A DNA stretch of 64,000 bases from Paralvinella palmiformis (GCA_025642065.1 JAODUP010000094.1:470001-534000); one strand, 5' to 3'; shown: positions 25,166 to 35,420, counted from the first letter of the stretch. Made by a program: numbers and translations. The notes: generated by a model from the sequence alone, not told the origin.

Positions 25166-25637
25166 CGAACCCTGAATAAAGCTGAGGTCAGCATCTGAGG
25201 TGTCGAAATGCTTTATATACAGGTTTCTTTTGGACCACAGAAAATTACTGTTGAATGTAAACTGTGGTGTCAAAATAGTTTATGATATGTATGTAGCAAG
25301 TCACCATTGAACCACACGCATGTGTTGTTTGTTGCGAGCTGTGGTATCAAATGGTATGTTTTTTACGTGCTTCCGCTTTTTGTACGTAGCCTGCATGTAG
25401 CCGCTTTCCTGTGGGCGTGACATATTTGTCGCGTACGAAAAGCGAATTAGCTGGTTCCCACAGGCTGATGAGTAGACCAGACACATGCTTAGGTATACGC
25501 ACACATCTATCAATATGTGGAGGTATGGAACATTTTATTTTTAGATTAATGTATGTATAGTTTTATGGAGGTAGGTTTCGAAGGATGTTTAGATATGTTG
25601 ATGCTCTGTGCCTGTTGCCTCTTACTATGTACCCTAA
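25166..25637 (+). repeat. Unit B repeat, well-preserved copy
   Basis: About 470 bp from CGAACCCTGAATAAAGCTGAG to CTTACTATGTACCCTAAA, highly similar to the reverse complement of 47725-48206. A 70-codon frame on the opposite strand (25513-25301, with SACGNQLIRFSYATN and MSRPQESGYMQATYKKRK) is conserved in the 47.9-kb copy with few changes. High nucleotide identity alone could explain that. It ends abruptly at both sides, so it may have moved independently or be a fragment of the longer hammerhead-bearing element. No known protein recognised. Confidence 0.8.
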
Positions 25638-25654
25638 ATCGTTTACTCGTAACA

Positions 25655-25745
25655 TTTTTAAAATCCCAAACCCTCGGTTTTATGGGTCGAAGGCCAAAGA
25701 AACTCTAAGGTCTGCGCCTGAGCGCGGGTTCTGAACTTATATATA
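25655..25745 (+). repeat. Short dispersed repeat shared with 38.12 kb
   Basis: AAACCCTCGGTTTTATGGGTCGAAG and the following 50 bp resemble 38125-38205 (AAACCCTTAGTTATATGGGTCGAAG). Class unknown. Confidence 0.45.
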
Positions 25746-25959
25746 TACAGACATGATAATAAATATGGAATATATTTTTATCTGTTGCATTCTTTTGTGG
25801 AACAACATATTAGGACCAGTTAGTGTTTATCACTATCAACACGTGGTATTATTTTGAGTGAGTGAGTGACCAGTAAAACACCCAAGGTCCAAGTGGCGTC
25901 ATATTTGAGGCTCTATAAATAAGGGGGTAGAGCTATTGATATCTCTAGTTGTACTCGGG

Positions 25960-26721
25960 CGTGCCGGCGGAATTCACTATACCACTATATCCAGAATGCT
26001 AGTGAATCTGCGACTAATCCGTGCAGGTTACTTCGCCAGGAGACCTCTGAAGAAACTTTTATTTTTGCAAAGACATCGACAGGCGCATATGGATTAGGCT
26101 AGAAACCATTTCCACTGGCGACCAGGTCATTGGCAGCATGTCATCTTCAGCAATGAATCCAGATTCCTGCTTTACCGGATAGATGGTCGTATCCGGGTCC
26201 GCAGACAGCCACGTGAGGCCTATAATGAAGATTGCATCGTACCTAGAGTCCAAGCAGGGAGCGGTGGAGTTATCATATGGGGTGCTGTCCACCATGGTGG
26301 AAAATGTGACCTTCACATCGTCGATACAAACCAGAATCAGTACCAGTACCTACAGATCCTCGAGGAAAAGTTATTGCCATTTGCTCGTCTGACATTTGGG
26401 GCATAATTTTGTGTACCAGGATGACAACGCCAGACCTCACAAAGCTCGCACAGTGGTCAATTTCATGGAAACTGAAGGGATCGAACACATGGAATGACCA
26501 GCAGTGTCTCCGGATATGAATCCTATAGAGAACATGTGGTCCGAAGTAACACGCACCATGGATGCAATTGCCAACCAGCCTACTAATCCAGCGGAATTGC
26601 GACAGGCAGTCATTGATGCATGGCAAGCTCTGCCCCTTCAAACTCTGGCAGGTCTGATTAACAGCATGCCTCGACGAATACAAGCTCTGTACGATGCCTG
26701 TGGTTGTCATACCAAATATTG
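25960..26721 (+). pseudogene. Tc1-like (DD34E) transposase, inactivated
   Basis: The reading runs ISRMLVNL, then GYFARRPLKK (end of the second helix-turn-helix/AT-hook region), HWQHVIFSNESRF, GGVIIWGAV, VYQDDNARPHKA, SPDMNPIENMW and the C-terminal LPLQTLAGLINSMPRRIQAL. The spacing between the second Asp (QDDN) and the Glu of PIEN is 34 residues, which fits Tc1. Inactivating changes: the first catalytic Asp of the F-S-D-E-S motif is Asn; TGG-to-TAG near 26096; a frameshift near 26405; TGG-to-TGA near 26499. The N-terminal ~90 residues are missing and I found no terminal inverted repeats. The long minus-strand frame at 26273-26743 is antisense to it. Confidence 0.9.
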
Positions 26722-26739
26722 AACTGTGATTTGTGTGCC

Positions 26740-27017
26740 TCATTGAACACTAAAAATAATCAGAACGTTTGAGTTCGATTTCTTGACAAATTCCTGCTTT
26801 ATTTAATGCATTGCTTATTTAGTATTTTGGCAATAGTAATAATATTTCATTATATTGACCATGATCCAGTCTTTCAAATGCATCAAGATATTCCACATAG
26901 GTTAGTATATCGATAAATACATAAAATTCATATATCCTGATACTTTCACTGGAAAAACATAATTCTAAGTAAGAAATAACAAACAATAAAATTATATTTC
27001 ATATTTATTTTCAAGTC

Positions 27018-27019
<2 letters not shown>
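26740..27019. other. No gene seen
   Basis: AT-rich 3' flank of the transposase; no clear inverted terminus found. Confidence 0.4.

Positions 27020-27070
<51 letters not shown>
27020..27070. repeat. (TA)n microsatellite
   Basis: About 51 bp of TA. Confidence 0.95.
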
Positions 27071-27072
<2 letters not shown>

Positions 27073-27659
27073 GAATAACATATAATTTACAAGAATACAA
27101 TAATTTTTGTAAACACCGGAGTAAACGATAATCAAGTGATCGTTAGAAGTAAAATAACAGAAAATAATCAGAGCTAATCAATTAAATACAAATAGAAATT
27201 AGATATATCCCATATAATAGGTAACATAAACCAGTTTCATTATATTATAGATGCACTATTCAAGAAATGTACCAGCTGTCATAATATCGAGAGCTGGTCA
27301 TACTTTGTGCCACTACAAATTGAAGACTTACTTAACGGTGCACCATGAGATGCACAGGGAATTCTATAAAAATTGGATCATTGTTATTCGAGGAGAAGAA
27401 CTGTTTCTATTCCACAAAGATAGAAGAATGCGGAAAATATCAATAGGGACTCTTGAAACTAACCAGGAACTTGATGGGCAGTAATTTAAATACAAACCTA
27501 CCACATTTTATTTCTCCTGAATTTCTGACGGGTAAGTTCAGCAAGATCTTCACTGGCGAAACAATAATCACCAATAATAAAATAATTTCTCATTCTCCAA
27601 ATAATACATGCAATATCGCGTATATGTGCTAATATTATGTTTAATAAGGAGAATGCTCG
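27071..27659. other. Unassigned; two short protein-like frames
   Basis: A 77-codon plus-strand frame (27251-27484, with HYKLKTYLTVHHEMHREFYKN) is preceded by an acceptor-like TTATATTATAG. A minus-strand frame (27701-27498) runs out of the LINE tail into RDIACIIWRMRNYFIIGDYC. Neither is recognisable; either could be chance. Confidence 0.2.
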
Positions 27660-27906
27660 AGATGTAGTAGTAGTAGTATTTATTTCCAATTTCAATATCA
27701 AATAACGTATACATATTGCAATTTTACAAGTATATTACATATAGAGAAATTGGGGGACCAATGTAGACGAAGCTGTCTTCCCATTGGCCCCGAACAATCA
27801 TAGCTAATAATAGTCAGCTCGATGAAACGCCGTTTGTGTATTTGCAAGTCTGGTCGTGTGTGTATTGGAAGTATGTGGACCAGGTACCAAGGAATCATAT
27901 AATTAC

Positions 27907-29235
27907 CTAGACATGTGTGCATTGACAACAATAAGGGTTGTTGCATTTTACAGATGCTGAGTAAGTAGCTAAGATGTAACTTTTCAGGGTTTTCTTAGTT
28001 TTTGATCTTGAATTACAAGTGGAAAGGATACTATTCCAATTGTTCCATATAATGGGAAAATTGACTAACGGCAACTTACTGGATAGTGCAGAGTTACATC
28101 GAGGTACATGCATATGACTAGATTGCCTTGTCACGCGATTTTCCTGTACCTCAGAATTTAGACGGAATAGGCCATCGAAGGATATAGGAAGTCTCTTGTT
28201 AATAAAGTCGTCCATGAACAAACATACGTGGTATTGATACATGTCGCTTAATTTTAAGATTTCACAATTTTTGAATAAGGGATCCGTATGATTGTTATAA
28301 CCCGCATTATTAATAATACGAATAGCTCTTTTCTGCAAAGACACAGTTTTCTGAAGGATTGATGAATTGGCGTTCCCCCAAATTAGTAAACCATATGAGA
28401 TATATGGTTGTATGAGAGCCAGGTATAAAGTTTTCAGACTGTTTTTTGGTAGGAATTTCTTTACTTGTTTTATGCCATATAAGGCCCGAGAAATCTTATT
28501 TTTCACGTAAATCAAATGATATTTCCATGAAAGAGTCTCGTCCAGAAAGACACCAAGAAATTTGGTGGTTTTCTCTTGGAATTGAGAACCAATTTGCTCT
28601 AAATGAGTACCACCAACTGAAATGTCCAAGATGTTAAAATCCAAATTTTTTGTACCACCTTTGAAAACCATATATTTTGTTTTGTTTTTATTTAGCGAGA
28701 GACCATTTGCACAAAACCATTCAAATAAGTTATTCATTTCTACATTTGCCCTTTGATATAAGGTGGAAATATCAGTATCACTAATGATTAAAGAAGTGTC
28801 GTCTGCAAAAGATAATATATGTGCATTTGTGGATTTTGATATATTATTAACATATATTAGGTATAGCAAAGGACCTAGGATAGATCCTTGTGGTACCCCA
28901 CAGTTCATGAATTCAATATCTGACTTCGTTTTACCGATTTGAACATATGGTTTCCTATTCACAAGATAACTGGCAAACCATTTGTTGGCGACTCCCCTAA
29001 TACCGTAGTAATTTAATTTATTTAATAATGTTTCTGTCTTTATAACATCAAATGCTTTTGAGAGGTCGCAGAAAATAGATAAGGTAACTTGCTTAGGAGT
29101 CGAATTATTAGCTATTGCACATTGATTTAATAAATGTATAATTGGGTGAATTGTTGAGTGTTTCTCACGAAAACCATACTGATGTTTGTAAAGAATATTA
29201 TTACTATTGAGGAAGCTCATTACCTTGTTATACAT
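27907..29235 (-). CDS. Reverse transcriptase, main part (Jockey-type LINE)
   Basis: 442 codons, first ATG at 29235, stop at 27907. Motifs in order: FCDLSKAFDVI (residues ~55-65, first catalytic Asp), GVPQGSILGPLL (113-124), FADD (143-146, the catalytic pair with Phe for the usual Tyr), N-LSLN-KTKYMVF (thumb-side motif), FLGVFLDETLSW, then a C-terminal Cys-rich end (CNNPYCCQC). RT would copy the element's RNA at the nicked target. The ATG is not the natural start: homology continues upstream in another frame, so this is the 3' part of a larger ORF2 separated by a frameshift near 29265. No host function is implied. Confidence 0.9.
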   Translation of the reverse strand: MYNKVMSFLNSNNILYKHQYGFREKHSTIHPIIHLLNQCAIANNSTPKQVTLSIFCDLSKAFDVIKTETLLNKLNYYGIRGVANKWFASYLVNRKPYVQIGKTKSDIEFMNCGVPQGSILGPLLYLIYVNNISKSTNAHILSFADDTSLIISDTDISTLYQRANVEMNNLFEWFCANGLSLNKNKTKYMVFKGGTKNLDFNILDISVGGTHLEQIGSQFQEKTTKFLGVFLDETLSWKYHLIYVKNKISRALYGIKQVKKFLPKNSLKTLYLALIQPYISYGLLIWGNANSSILQKTVSLQKRAIRIINNAGYNNHTDPLFKNCEILKLSDMYQYHVCLFMDDFINKRLPISFDGLFRLNSEVQENRVTRQSSHMHVPRCNSALSSKLPLVNFPIIWNNWNSILSTCNSRSKTKKTLKSYILATYSASVKCNNPYCCQCTHV

Positions 29236-29242
29236 TATCCTT

Positions 29243-29673
29243 TCAAATATTTTCGAAAAAGCTGGGAGAAGGCTGAAGTCTATAGTTTTTTAATTCAGTG
29301 GGATTAGCTGATTTGTGTATTGGAATTACCTTAGCTATTTTCAGTTGATTGGGAACAATACCAGTAATTATTGATCTATTTATAATGTGTGTCAATGGAT
29401 ATTTAATGTATTCAATAGATTCCTGGAGTAGTTTGGAGGATATTTCATCATGACCTGTACTAAGCTTAGGTTTTAATTTGTTTGTGATTTCGAGGACTTG
29501 ATCTGGTTCTATAGTTTCCAAAAATATACTGTTTATTTGAGGTGTTTTCAAATAGTCATTAACTTTTTTGTACGTTTTAGGGACATTTTCAGAGGTGGTT
29601 TTCCCAATTTGTGAAAAATACTTATTGAAGCTATTTGTTATTTCAGTTTCACCAAGCTTCTGTGTTTGGGGTC
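29243..29673 (-). pseudogene. Reverse transcriptase N-terminal part, frameshifted from the rest
   Basis: Open from ~29673: TEITNSFNKYFSQIGK, then EPDQVLEITNKLKPK, LSTGHDEISSKLLQ, IVPNQLKIAKVIPIHK and NYR. After NYR the expected PISLLPAFSKIFERIM appears only in the neighbouring frame: CTTC stands where six bases are expected, implying a 2-nt deletion. This separates it from the 27907-29235 frame. These are the LINE RT 'fingers' motifs (A-KVIPIHK, NYRPISLL). Confidence 0.85.
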
Positions 29674-29675
29674 AA

Positions 29676-30718
29676 GGAGATAATCACCAAATCTCCGAAC
29701 AAGTGATGTGACCTAGATCCAGTGCCAACTTGACTTTGAACAATTGTGTGGATCAACTTCTGCCACCCGTGACAGTCATTTTCAATATATCAATGGCTGA
29801 GTCAGCGATGATGTTGCGTTTGAAGCGAGCTACCACGACTCCACTACTCAAGAGATCTCGGTTGGATGAGGAAAACCTGGAAAATTATCATCCTATATCT
29901 AAACTTCCCTTTATCTCCAAACTCATTGAAAAGGTACAAGGCGTAGAGATGACCACTTAGTACACAATTACCTGTAACTAAGACAAATAATCAGTCTGTT
30001 TATCGTAGAGATCAATAAACACAAAATGATCTTTTGAAAGTAGATGATGATAATGCTGAGGCTCTTGATGAAGGATCCCTGACTGCACTAATTATGTTTG
30101 ATTTTTAATGCAGCTTTTGAAGTAATCAATGGCGTGATATTATTGAGGCGTTTGGAAATTCCTTAACATGGGCAAGGTCTAAACTCATCCACGGAAATCA
30201 GTGTGCTTAAATGGCGGATAAGACATGTGTCTCATGATTTTGGTGGACCACAAGAATTTGTTTCAGGGTTAAATAATAAATGTTTGTAAGCTAAACGAGT
30301 TGGTGAAATTATTAAACGGCATAATAGTACTTTTCCTCGTTATGCCGATGATATTCAGAAGTACAAGACTTTAATAAATGGGATAATATTTCATCCTCAA
30401 TTAAATCTTGTATTTGGAGACAAAAGAATTCCAGCATTTTGCTGGTCATGTGAAGTAAACTGGGAATCTTCGCATTAAGATAGGATCTAGTTATTTAAAT
30501 TCTTCCAAGTCTATGAGAAATCTAGAGTTCATACTGGATAATACTTTAGGAATAGATAAACAGATTAATTCTGGAATTGATTCTTGTTATTAACAAATAA
30601 GAAGCATAAGGCTAGGCTTGTTCATAATGATGAGACATGCAAGAATTTAGTCCAGGTCTTTATACATTCTCGGCTGGCTTATGACCTACTTTCTTATATA
30701 ATCTCTCTCTCCCACCCC

Positions 30719-30798
<80 letters not shown>

Positions 30799-31312
30799 CG
30801 ATAAACTACCCAGAGCGAGTGCAGTTAGAACGGTGCTGCACGTCTGGTAACAAGCGTTAGTAAAAGGCTTCTTATATTGAATGATACAACACCTCTGTAT
30901 CTACATCATTCGAACTCTTCGTAATGGAAGAGCTGATGTGGCATTTCTAGTTAGGCTCTGGGGCCATTCGTCACCGAAGCCCCATTCACCATTGAGGAGG
31001 CTGAGAGTGCCTAAAAACCACGTGACAATGTAAGGACAGACATTTTTCCGAGCGTCAACTCTCAGGCTCTGGAATAGGTTAGCTAATCATATTAAATTTG
31101 GATCAAGTAAAAACGTATTTTATGAAGTTCTTAAAACCCACTTATTTTAATTGGCCTTTTTATTATATTTATAAACCGGTGTATTTATGTATAAATAAAT
31201 CTGTTATAAGTTAGCCAGAACATGTCTTATTCTGTTTTGAGTGTAAAGCGTCTTAGAGCAAGGGAAATTTATTACAGCGCTATATCAATTATTATTATTA
31301 TTATTATTATTA
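29676..31312 (+). pseudogene. L2/CR1-type LINE, RT to 3' tail, decayed
   Basis: Plus strand. MAESAMMLRLKRATTTPLLK and LENYHPISKLPFISKLIEKV (29.79-29.93 kb) give the RT start. LDEGSLTALIMFDF and AAFEVINGVILLRRLE (about 30.06-30.16 kb, frameshifted) hold the first Asp. RYADDIQKYK (30337-30366) is the catalytic pair. HSRLAYDLL (about 30.67 kb) follows, then an inserted CT/TA microsatellite (30704-30795), and LRLWNRLANHIK with KTHLF near 31.06-31.15 kb. The 3' end has AAAGCGTCTTAGAGCA, GCGCTATATCAATT and a (TTA)n tail (31289-31312). Stops and frameshifts throughout. The 5' part matches the minus-strand copy at 49.56-52.0 kb. Confidence 0.85.
30704..30795. repeat. (CT)n-(TA)n microsatellite inside the LINE
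   Basis: CT array followed by TA array, splitting the thumb region of the L2-type RT relic. Confidence 0.95.
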
Positions 31313-32030
31313 AATTAACACTAACTTTTCTCAAATCATTAAGCTGATATATAAACTACAGTTAGATTATTTACGGCTGGACATTAACGTTCTACGCTGG
31401 AGCGGATCTATGTTAATATATGTGCAAAAAAAAGTTGTTATATAATGGTGACGTATTAATTCGATAATAATTGCCTTATAACCGTAAACATAAGTTATAT
31501 AAAATTTTAAAAGGGAAATATACAGATCAACTCAGAATCCAAGTCGGGTTCGTCTTAAACCTGCAATAGTATTCGCATTAAATGGATACATAATTGATCA
31601 GGTATTTAGATGCCTTGGTGCATTTATACCTTGCAACATATCTTTCATTGTTTATACAATGATAGAAATTGTTTTTGTGAGTTTTAAATGTAGTTTTTTC
31701 TTCTAAGTTCATTGAAGTGGATTTTGTTGTTGTCATGTTTTAAGTCTTATTTTAGGATAAGCATATTATCGTCACTATATTGGCTTTATTTATTTGTTTG
31801 AATATTTATTTTGTATCTTTTCTTTCTTTATTTTTCTACCTGCGTTTTGTTTTCTATTTTTTTGCATTAATTTTGTTATTGTTGTTATTGTTGTTATTGT
31901 TGTTGTTTGTTTGAATTATTTGTTGTTACTCATTTATTTGTTTCATTGGTTGGTGAATTAATTCATTTTAAGTTTATTTATTTAATTAAATTGATTATTT
32001 GGTTGTTTCATTTTATGCCAATGTTCCTAA

Positions 32031-32033
<3 letters not shown>
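31313..32033. other. No gene; T-rich tract
   Basis: The second half (31660-32030) is strongly T-rich with repeated TTTATT/TTGTTATTG. No coding pattern. Confidence 0.4.
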
Positions 32034-32084
<51 letters not shown>

Positions 32085-32206
32085 GTATTATCATTTAATC
32101 ACATTGATTATAGCTATGAAGACATGTAAGGCAAACACCATTTAGATGGCATTAAAAATATCAAGAATGTGTTACCTAGTCCAAATGATGTCATATATAT
32201 ATATAT

Positions 32207-32243
<37 letters not shown>

Positions 32244-32413
32244 TTGTAATGCTAATATGAGGCTTATACATCTCATTTGCGCATCCTGTCCTTGAACATT
32301 TTAGCCTCTAGCCTTTAGACACACACAGACACACACACACACAGACACACACACATACATACACACATACTCACACACACACACACACACACGCACACAC
32401 ACACACACACACA
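32034..32413. repeat. Microsatellite cluster: (TA)n, (TA)n, (CA)n
   Basis: TA at 32034-32080 and 32194-32243; CA with GACA/TACA breaks at 32319-32413. A block at 32114-32195 between them is repeated at 32761-32856. Confidence 0.93.
32114..32195 (+). repeat. Direct repeat flanking the candidate exon (left copy)
   Basis: Matches 32761-32856: ATGTAAGGCAAACACCATTT ... CCTAGTCCAAATGATGTCAT. Two copies 650 bp apart bracket the candidate first exon. Confidence 0.7.
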
Positions 32414-32429
32414 ATTATAAGCCACATTA

Positions 32430-32675
32430 TAAGCCGAATTTCATAATGAAATACCTTACGGTATTAGCATTTAACTAGTAAAAAATACGACATCCACCTG
32501 AACGTCCTTCAAGAAGTGAATATAAATAAACCTGACAATTGTCTAGAGATAACGACAAATGAAGACTGACGTCAAGAACTTGGGCGTAATCAGTTCTAGA
32601 TTCCGGACAAATCAATGTCACGTGGTCAACTCGGTTCAGTAACAAGAGTCAGTGGATGTTACTGATCGTGGAAAG
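32430..32675 (+). promoter_or_regulatory. Candidate promoter with CRE and E-box palindromes
   Basis: Upstream of the candidate exon lie a full CRE palindrome TGACGTCA (32567-32574) and an E-box CACGTG (32619-32624), 100 and 50 bp before the ATG. No TATA box is obvious. The whole block has a diverged relative at about 45000-45270 (TATAAATAAA..CAACTATCTAGAGATAA), so it is either a duplicated promoter or part of a dispersed repeat. Inferred from motifs only. Confidence 0.25.
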
Positions 32676-32735
32676 ATGGCTTGGATGAGTGGTCAAGTTC
32701 TATCTCGTTACCTTGTTAGCAGCTCCAGCAGACAG
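32676..32735 (+). CDS. Candidate first coding exon, possible mitochondrial presequence
   Basis: ATG in good context (GAAAGATGG) opens 20 codons, MAWMSGQVLSRYLVSSSSRQ, ending in a near-perfect splice donor (CAG followed by GTATGT at 32736). The peptide has two Arg, many Ser and hydrophobics and no acidic residue, as in mitochondrial targeting peptides. I cannot identify the protein and found no second exon in phase, so this may be coincidence. The aligned position in the 45-kb paralogous block (GAATGGCTAGAGTGAG) has lost the frame. Confidence 0.25.
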
Positions 32736-32760
32736 GTATGTATCTTCTAATTACGTTATT

Positions 32761-32856
32761 AAAGCTGAAGACCTGTAAGGGAAACACCATATAGATGGCA
32801 GCAGCATGGCATTAGAAAAAAATAACAACGTCTTCCCTAGTTCAAATGATGTCATA
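32761..32856 (+). repeat. Direct repeat flanking the candidate exon (right copy)
   Basis: See the left copy at 32114-32195. This copy is slightly longer, with an extra GCAGCATGGC. Confidence 0.7.
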
Positions 32857-33384
32857 GATATCCTCTATATGCGAGGACCTTGCCAGATAGAAATTGAAGA
32901 TGTCGTGTGTGTGTCTCATATTGGTTAATTGATATGATATCTTCACTTGTGTAACGTCCCAAAGATTCCTGTAATTTTGGTTTGGTCTTATATAGTTATA
33001 TTTTCAAAATCTATATATTAAATTCACATGTAAACCATCATTCAGGGGGTTTGTTGATCTAAACCTTTTCTTAAGTTGAAAGGAATGAAAATAGGCTTGA
33101 AATACACACTTACTAGCGAGCAACATTAAGTTATACTAGCTGAAAACCGTGCATCGCAGGGGAGTGTTTGGATAGCAAATTATCTGATATTTTCTTTGGT
33201 AATTAACAGTAACTTTCGCCATATCATTTCGCAGTAAACCATTTATCAAACACCAGAAGAGTTATTTCAATGAAACGTTTGTTACAACGGTTGGGTTTGC
33301 CGAATACACAACAAACATCAGTGGAGAATGGGCTGAAGGCATTTGGTGGAAAACACCGCTTGGAGCCTATATCACAGAGAAGAT

Positions 33385-33946
33385 CGGTAATGGCATGGTC
33401 TTCCAAGCAAACTGATGACACAGCAACAGAAAGTACAGAATTCTTCTGCCAGGTTAGTCACTCACTCGCACTCATAAAGAGAACATATAACACCAGTCTT
33501 GAACTCCCTGCATTGGCTTCTGGTTATATATAGGTTGCAGTACAAGATTTTGACGTAACCATTTAAGGCACTTCAAGGGACTGCCCCTCAGTACTCAGAG
33601 GAACTTGTCGTTCCGTATTAGCCGACAAGGTCTCTACGGTCTGAGTCTGGCGCATTCTTAGCCGTACTAGATGTTTCAGAAAGGCTGCTGCAATCTTATG
33701 GAATAATCTTCCAGTAACCATCAGAAAGTCCAATACCCTTGATACCTTCAAAAAGAAGATAAAAACTAATCTTTTTGTTTCAGCTTTTCCTAGCTGAATA
33801 TATTATGTATTTGACTGGAAAGAATTATGTATTTTTAAAGATGTAAATCCGTTACATTCATATGAATTATTTATTGACAAGTGGCTTCTTACAGGTTATA
33901 TAGGGCGCTATATAAATTTCATATATTATTATTATTATTATTTATT
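33385..33946 (+). pseudogene. L2/CR1-type LINE, C-terminal part and 3' tail
   Basis: GLPSKLMTQQQKVQNSSARL (about 33394-33455, the LQ-VQN-AARLV region), then HITPVLNSLHWLLVIYRLQY, PQYSEELV and RSLRSESG (about 33628-33655). A last KRR-K-IFLF stretch and the 3' end AGGGCGCTATATAAATTTC-(ATT)n (33895-33946) follow. Frameshifts and stops make it dead. Upstream (33206-33411) an unrelated open stretch reads GEWAEGIWWKTPLGAYI; I could not assign it. Confidence 0.8.
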
Positions 33947-34369
33947 ATAAATACTGTTTCTTTCATTGCCTCCATTAAGAAGAGTGCGAAATATGGCTAC
34001 GCTCTTCCAACATGTTGTTGTTGAAAAATGCTTACATTTAATATAAAAGGCAACATTTAATATGATACACGTATGTCAGTTGACTGGACATAGCTACCTA
34101 ACAAACCCTAATAAGTACAAAGATAACAGCTGACAGGGCTGATTGAGAGAGATCCTTAAAGCAGAAGGACCAGAAATGGTAAAAATTGCCTTACCTATTA
34201 TATTATAGAATTCACTGACAATTTGTTGGATATTAATAATTAAGAATCTAAAATTTAACATAGGCAACTCAATACAATGGTAATATATCTGAGATGTGTT
34301 GTTGCTTCCTTTGGAAATGCTGCGCATAAAGCTTGTTAAAATCTTGAAGACAGGTTGGTATGTGTGATT

Positions 34370-34590
34370 TTGAAATAGAGTACAAATGATCTGTGTCCTG
34401 GTGTCTTTATATAACGTAGATGATAAACAACGTTGATGTATTTGTTATAATATACAAACGGTCTATGTCCCACTCCCCTTGTATTTCATAGATGATAAAC
34501 AGAGTTGATGTGTGTATTATACAATTCAACTGATCTCTGTCCCAGTGTCTTTGTATTGAGCGTAGATTGTATGGGTCACCTTGATAATGG
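34370..34590 (+). repeat. Three imperfect tandem units of ~71 bp
   Basis: Each unit has ATTCAACTGATCTCTGTCC-like, TGTCTTTATATAACG-like and GTAGATGATAAACAACGTTG-like blocks; units start near 34380, 34451 and 34522. A minisatellite of unknown origin. Confidence 0.65.
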
Positions 34591-34799
34591 CATATGTCTG
34601 AAATGTGAGCAGCGTGGAAGTGGAAACCATTTACCCACTTCTCGAATTGTGTATCTATCTATCTGTTTGTCATTCTGTCTTACTGCAGATGGGTACGTCT
34701 GTCTGTCTTTATGTCTGCATACCTGTCTGTCGTTCTGAATGATTGTGTTTGTATTTGTTTGTTTGTGTGTGTCCGCGCAAGCACACGCGCGTGTGTGTC

Positions 34800-35420
34800 T
34801 GTATTCCTGTGTGTTGAACGATCGAAATTATTTACCGATGAAAGTAACCTTGAACAGGTGATTTTTTTGAACAAATTTAAACTTATTCCGCAAAAACATA
34901 AATTGTACATCAAACGCACATTCGCGTTATCATGTAAAATGAGTCGAATTCCTTACTAATGGATACGAAATGACCTTGATAGTCAGGTACATCGCGAGTT
35001 GTAAATTTATCAGATGGCGGCCAATGTGAGTTGACAGAATGTGATAATAGAATTATGCTTTCGAGCGTTTGTCACTATGTCAGCTACAAGATTCTGAAGT
35101 CGCTGAAGGTGATTGATATCTTAAGCAGATATGCTACATAGCAGGGAGATACAGCTGTCTATACGAGGTGTAACAAAGGCATAGGCCACTGTAACAAGTG
35201 TTTATGACCGTAATAATGATCTTAGATGGTAGTAGGGAGCTCAGCATACTGATGTGATATTTTCATACGTAATGAACATTTCACCAATTATCAGGATCCA
35301 GTGAGAGACAACAAGGGAACTTCCAACTTAGTGGAAGGTACACCATGGTCAACTTTATCAAATTCTTCAGGTAGGTCCAGAAGATCCAGTAGTACTTGTT
35401 TATTGATCTTGATAAAAATT
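34800..35420 (-). pseudogene. L2/CR1-type LINE fragment, internally deleted
   Basis: Matches 41.66-42.77 kb in the same orientation: GAAAGTAACCTTGAACAGG (34839), CTGAAGTCGCTGAAGGTGAT, GATGGTAGTAGGGAGCTCAG (35226), CAGGATCCAGTGA (35294), then directly ACCATGGTCAAC and GGTCCAGAAGATCC. It lacks the RT catalytic segment present in the other copy. Confidence 0.8.

Larger units (their letters stand above)
27660..29673 (-). mobile_element. Jockey-type non-LTR retrotransposon, 5'-truncated
   Basis: Read on the minus strand, the element is open from about 29673 (KLGETEITNSFNKYFSQIGK), runs through the start of RT and the main RT ORF, and ends in a TAC-rich tail at 27660-27680. The endonuclease and any ORF1 are absent, as expected from incomplete reverse transcription. 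It directly abuts a plus-strand L2-type LINE at about 29675, so one probably inserted into or beside the other. Apart from one 2-nt deletion the coding sequence is intact, making this the youngest-looking LINE in the window. Confidence 0.85.

Noticed and set aside
26273..26743. 156-codon minus-strand frame
   Set aside because: It is antisense to the Tc1 transposase relic, whose plus-strand motifs (QDDNARPH, SPDMNPIEN) are unmistakable.
33206..33411. Open stretch reading GEWAEGIWWKTPLGAYI just upstream of the L2 fragment
   Set aside because: Looks protein-like but has no ATG, is not in phase with the 32.7-kb donor, and no family is recognisable. Kept only as a note.
33412..33440. CTGATGA followed by GAAA near 33412
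   Set aside because: The intervening bases do not form helix II and no stem I complement is present; it lies inside the L2 reading LMTQQQKVQN.
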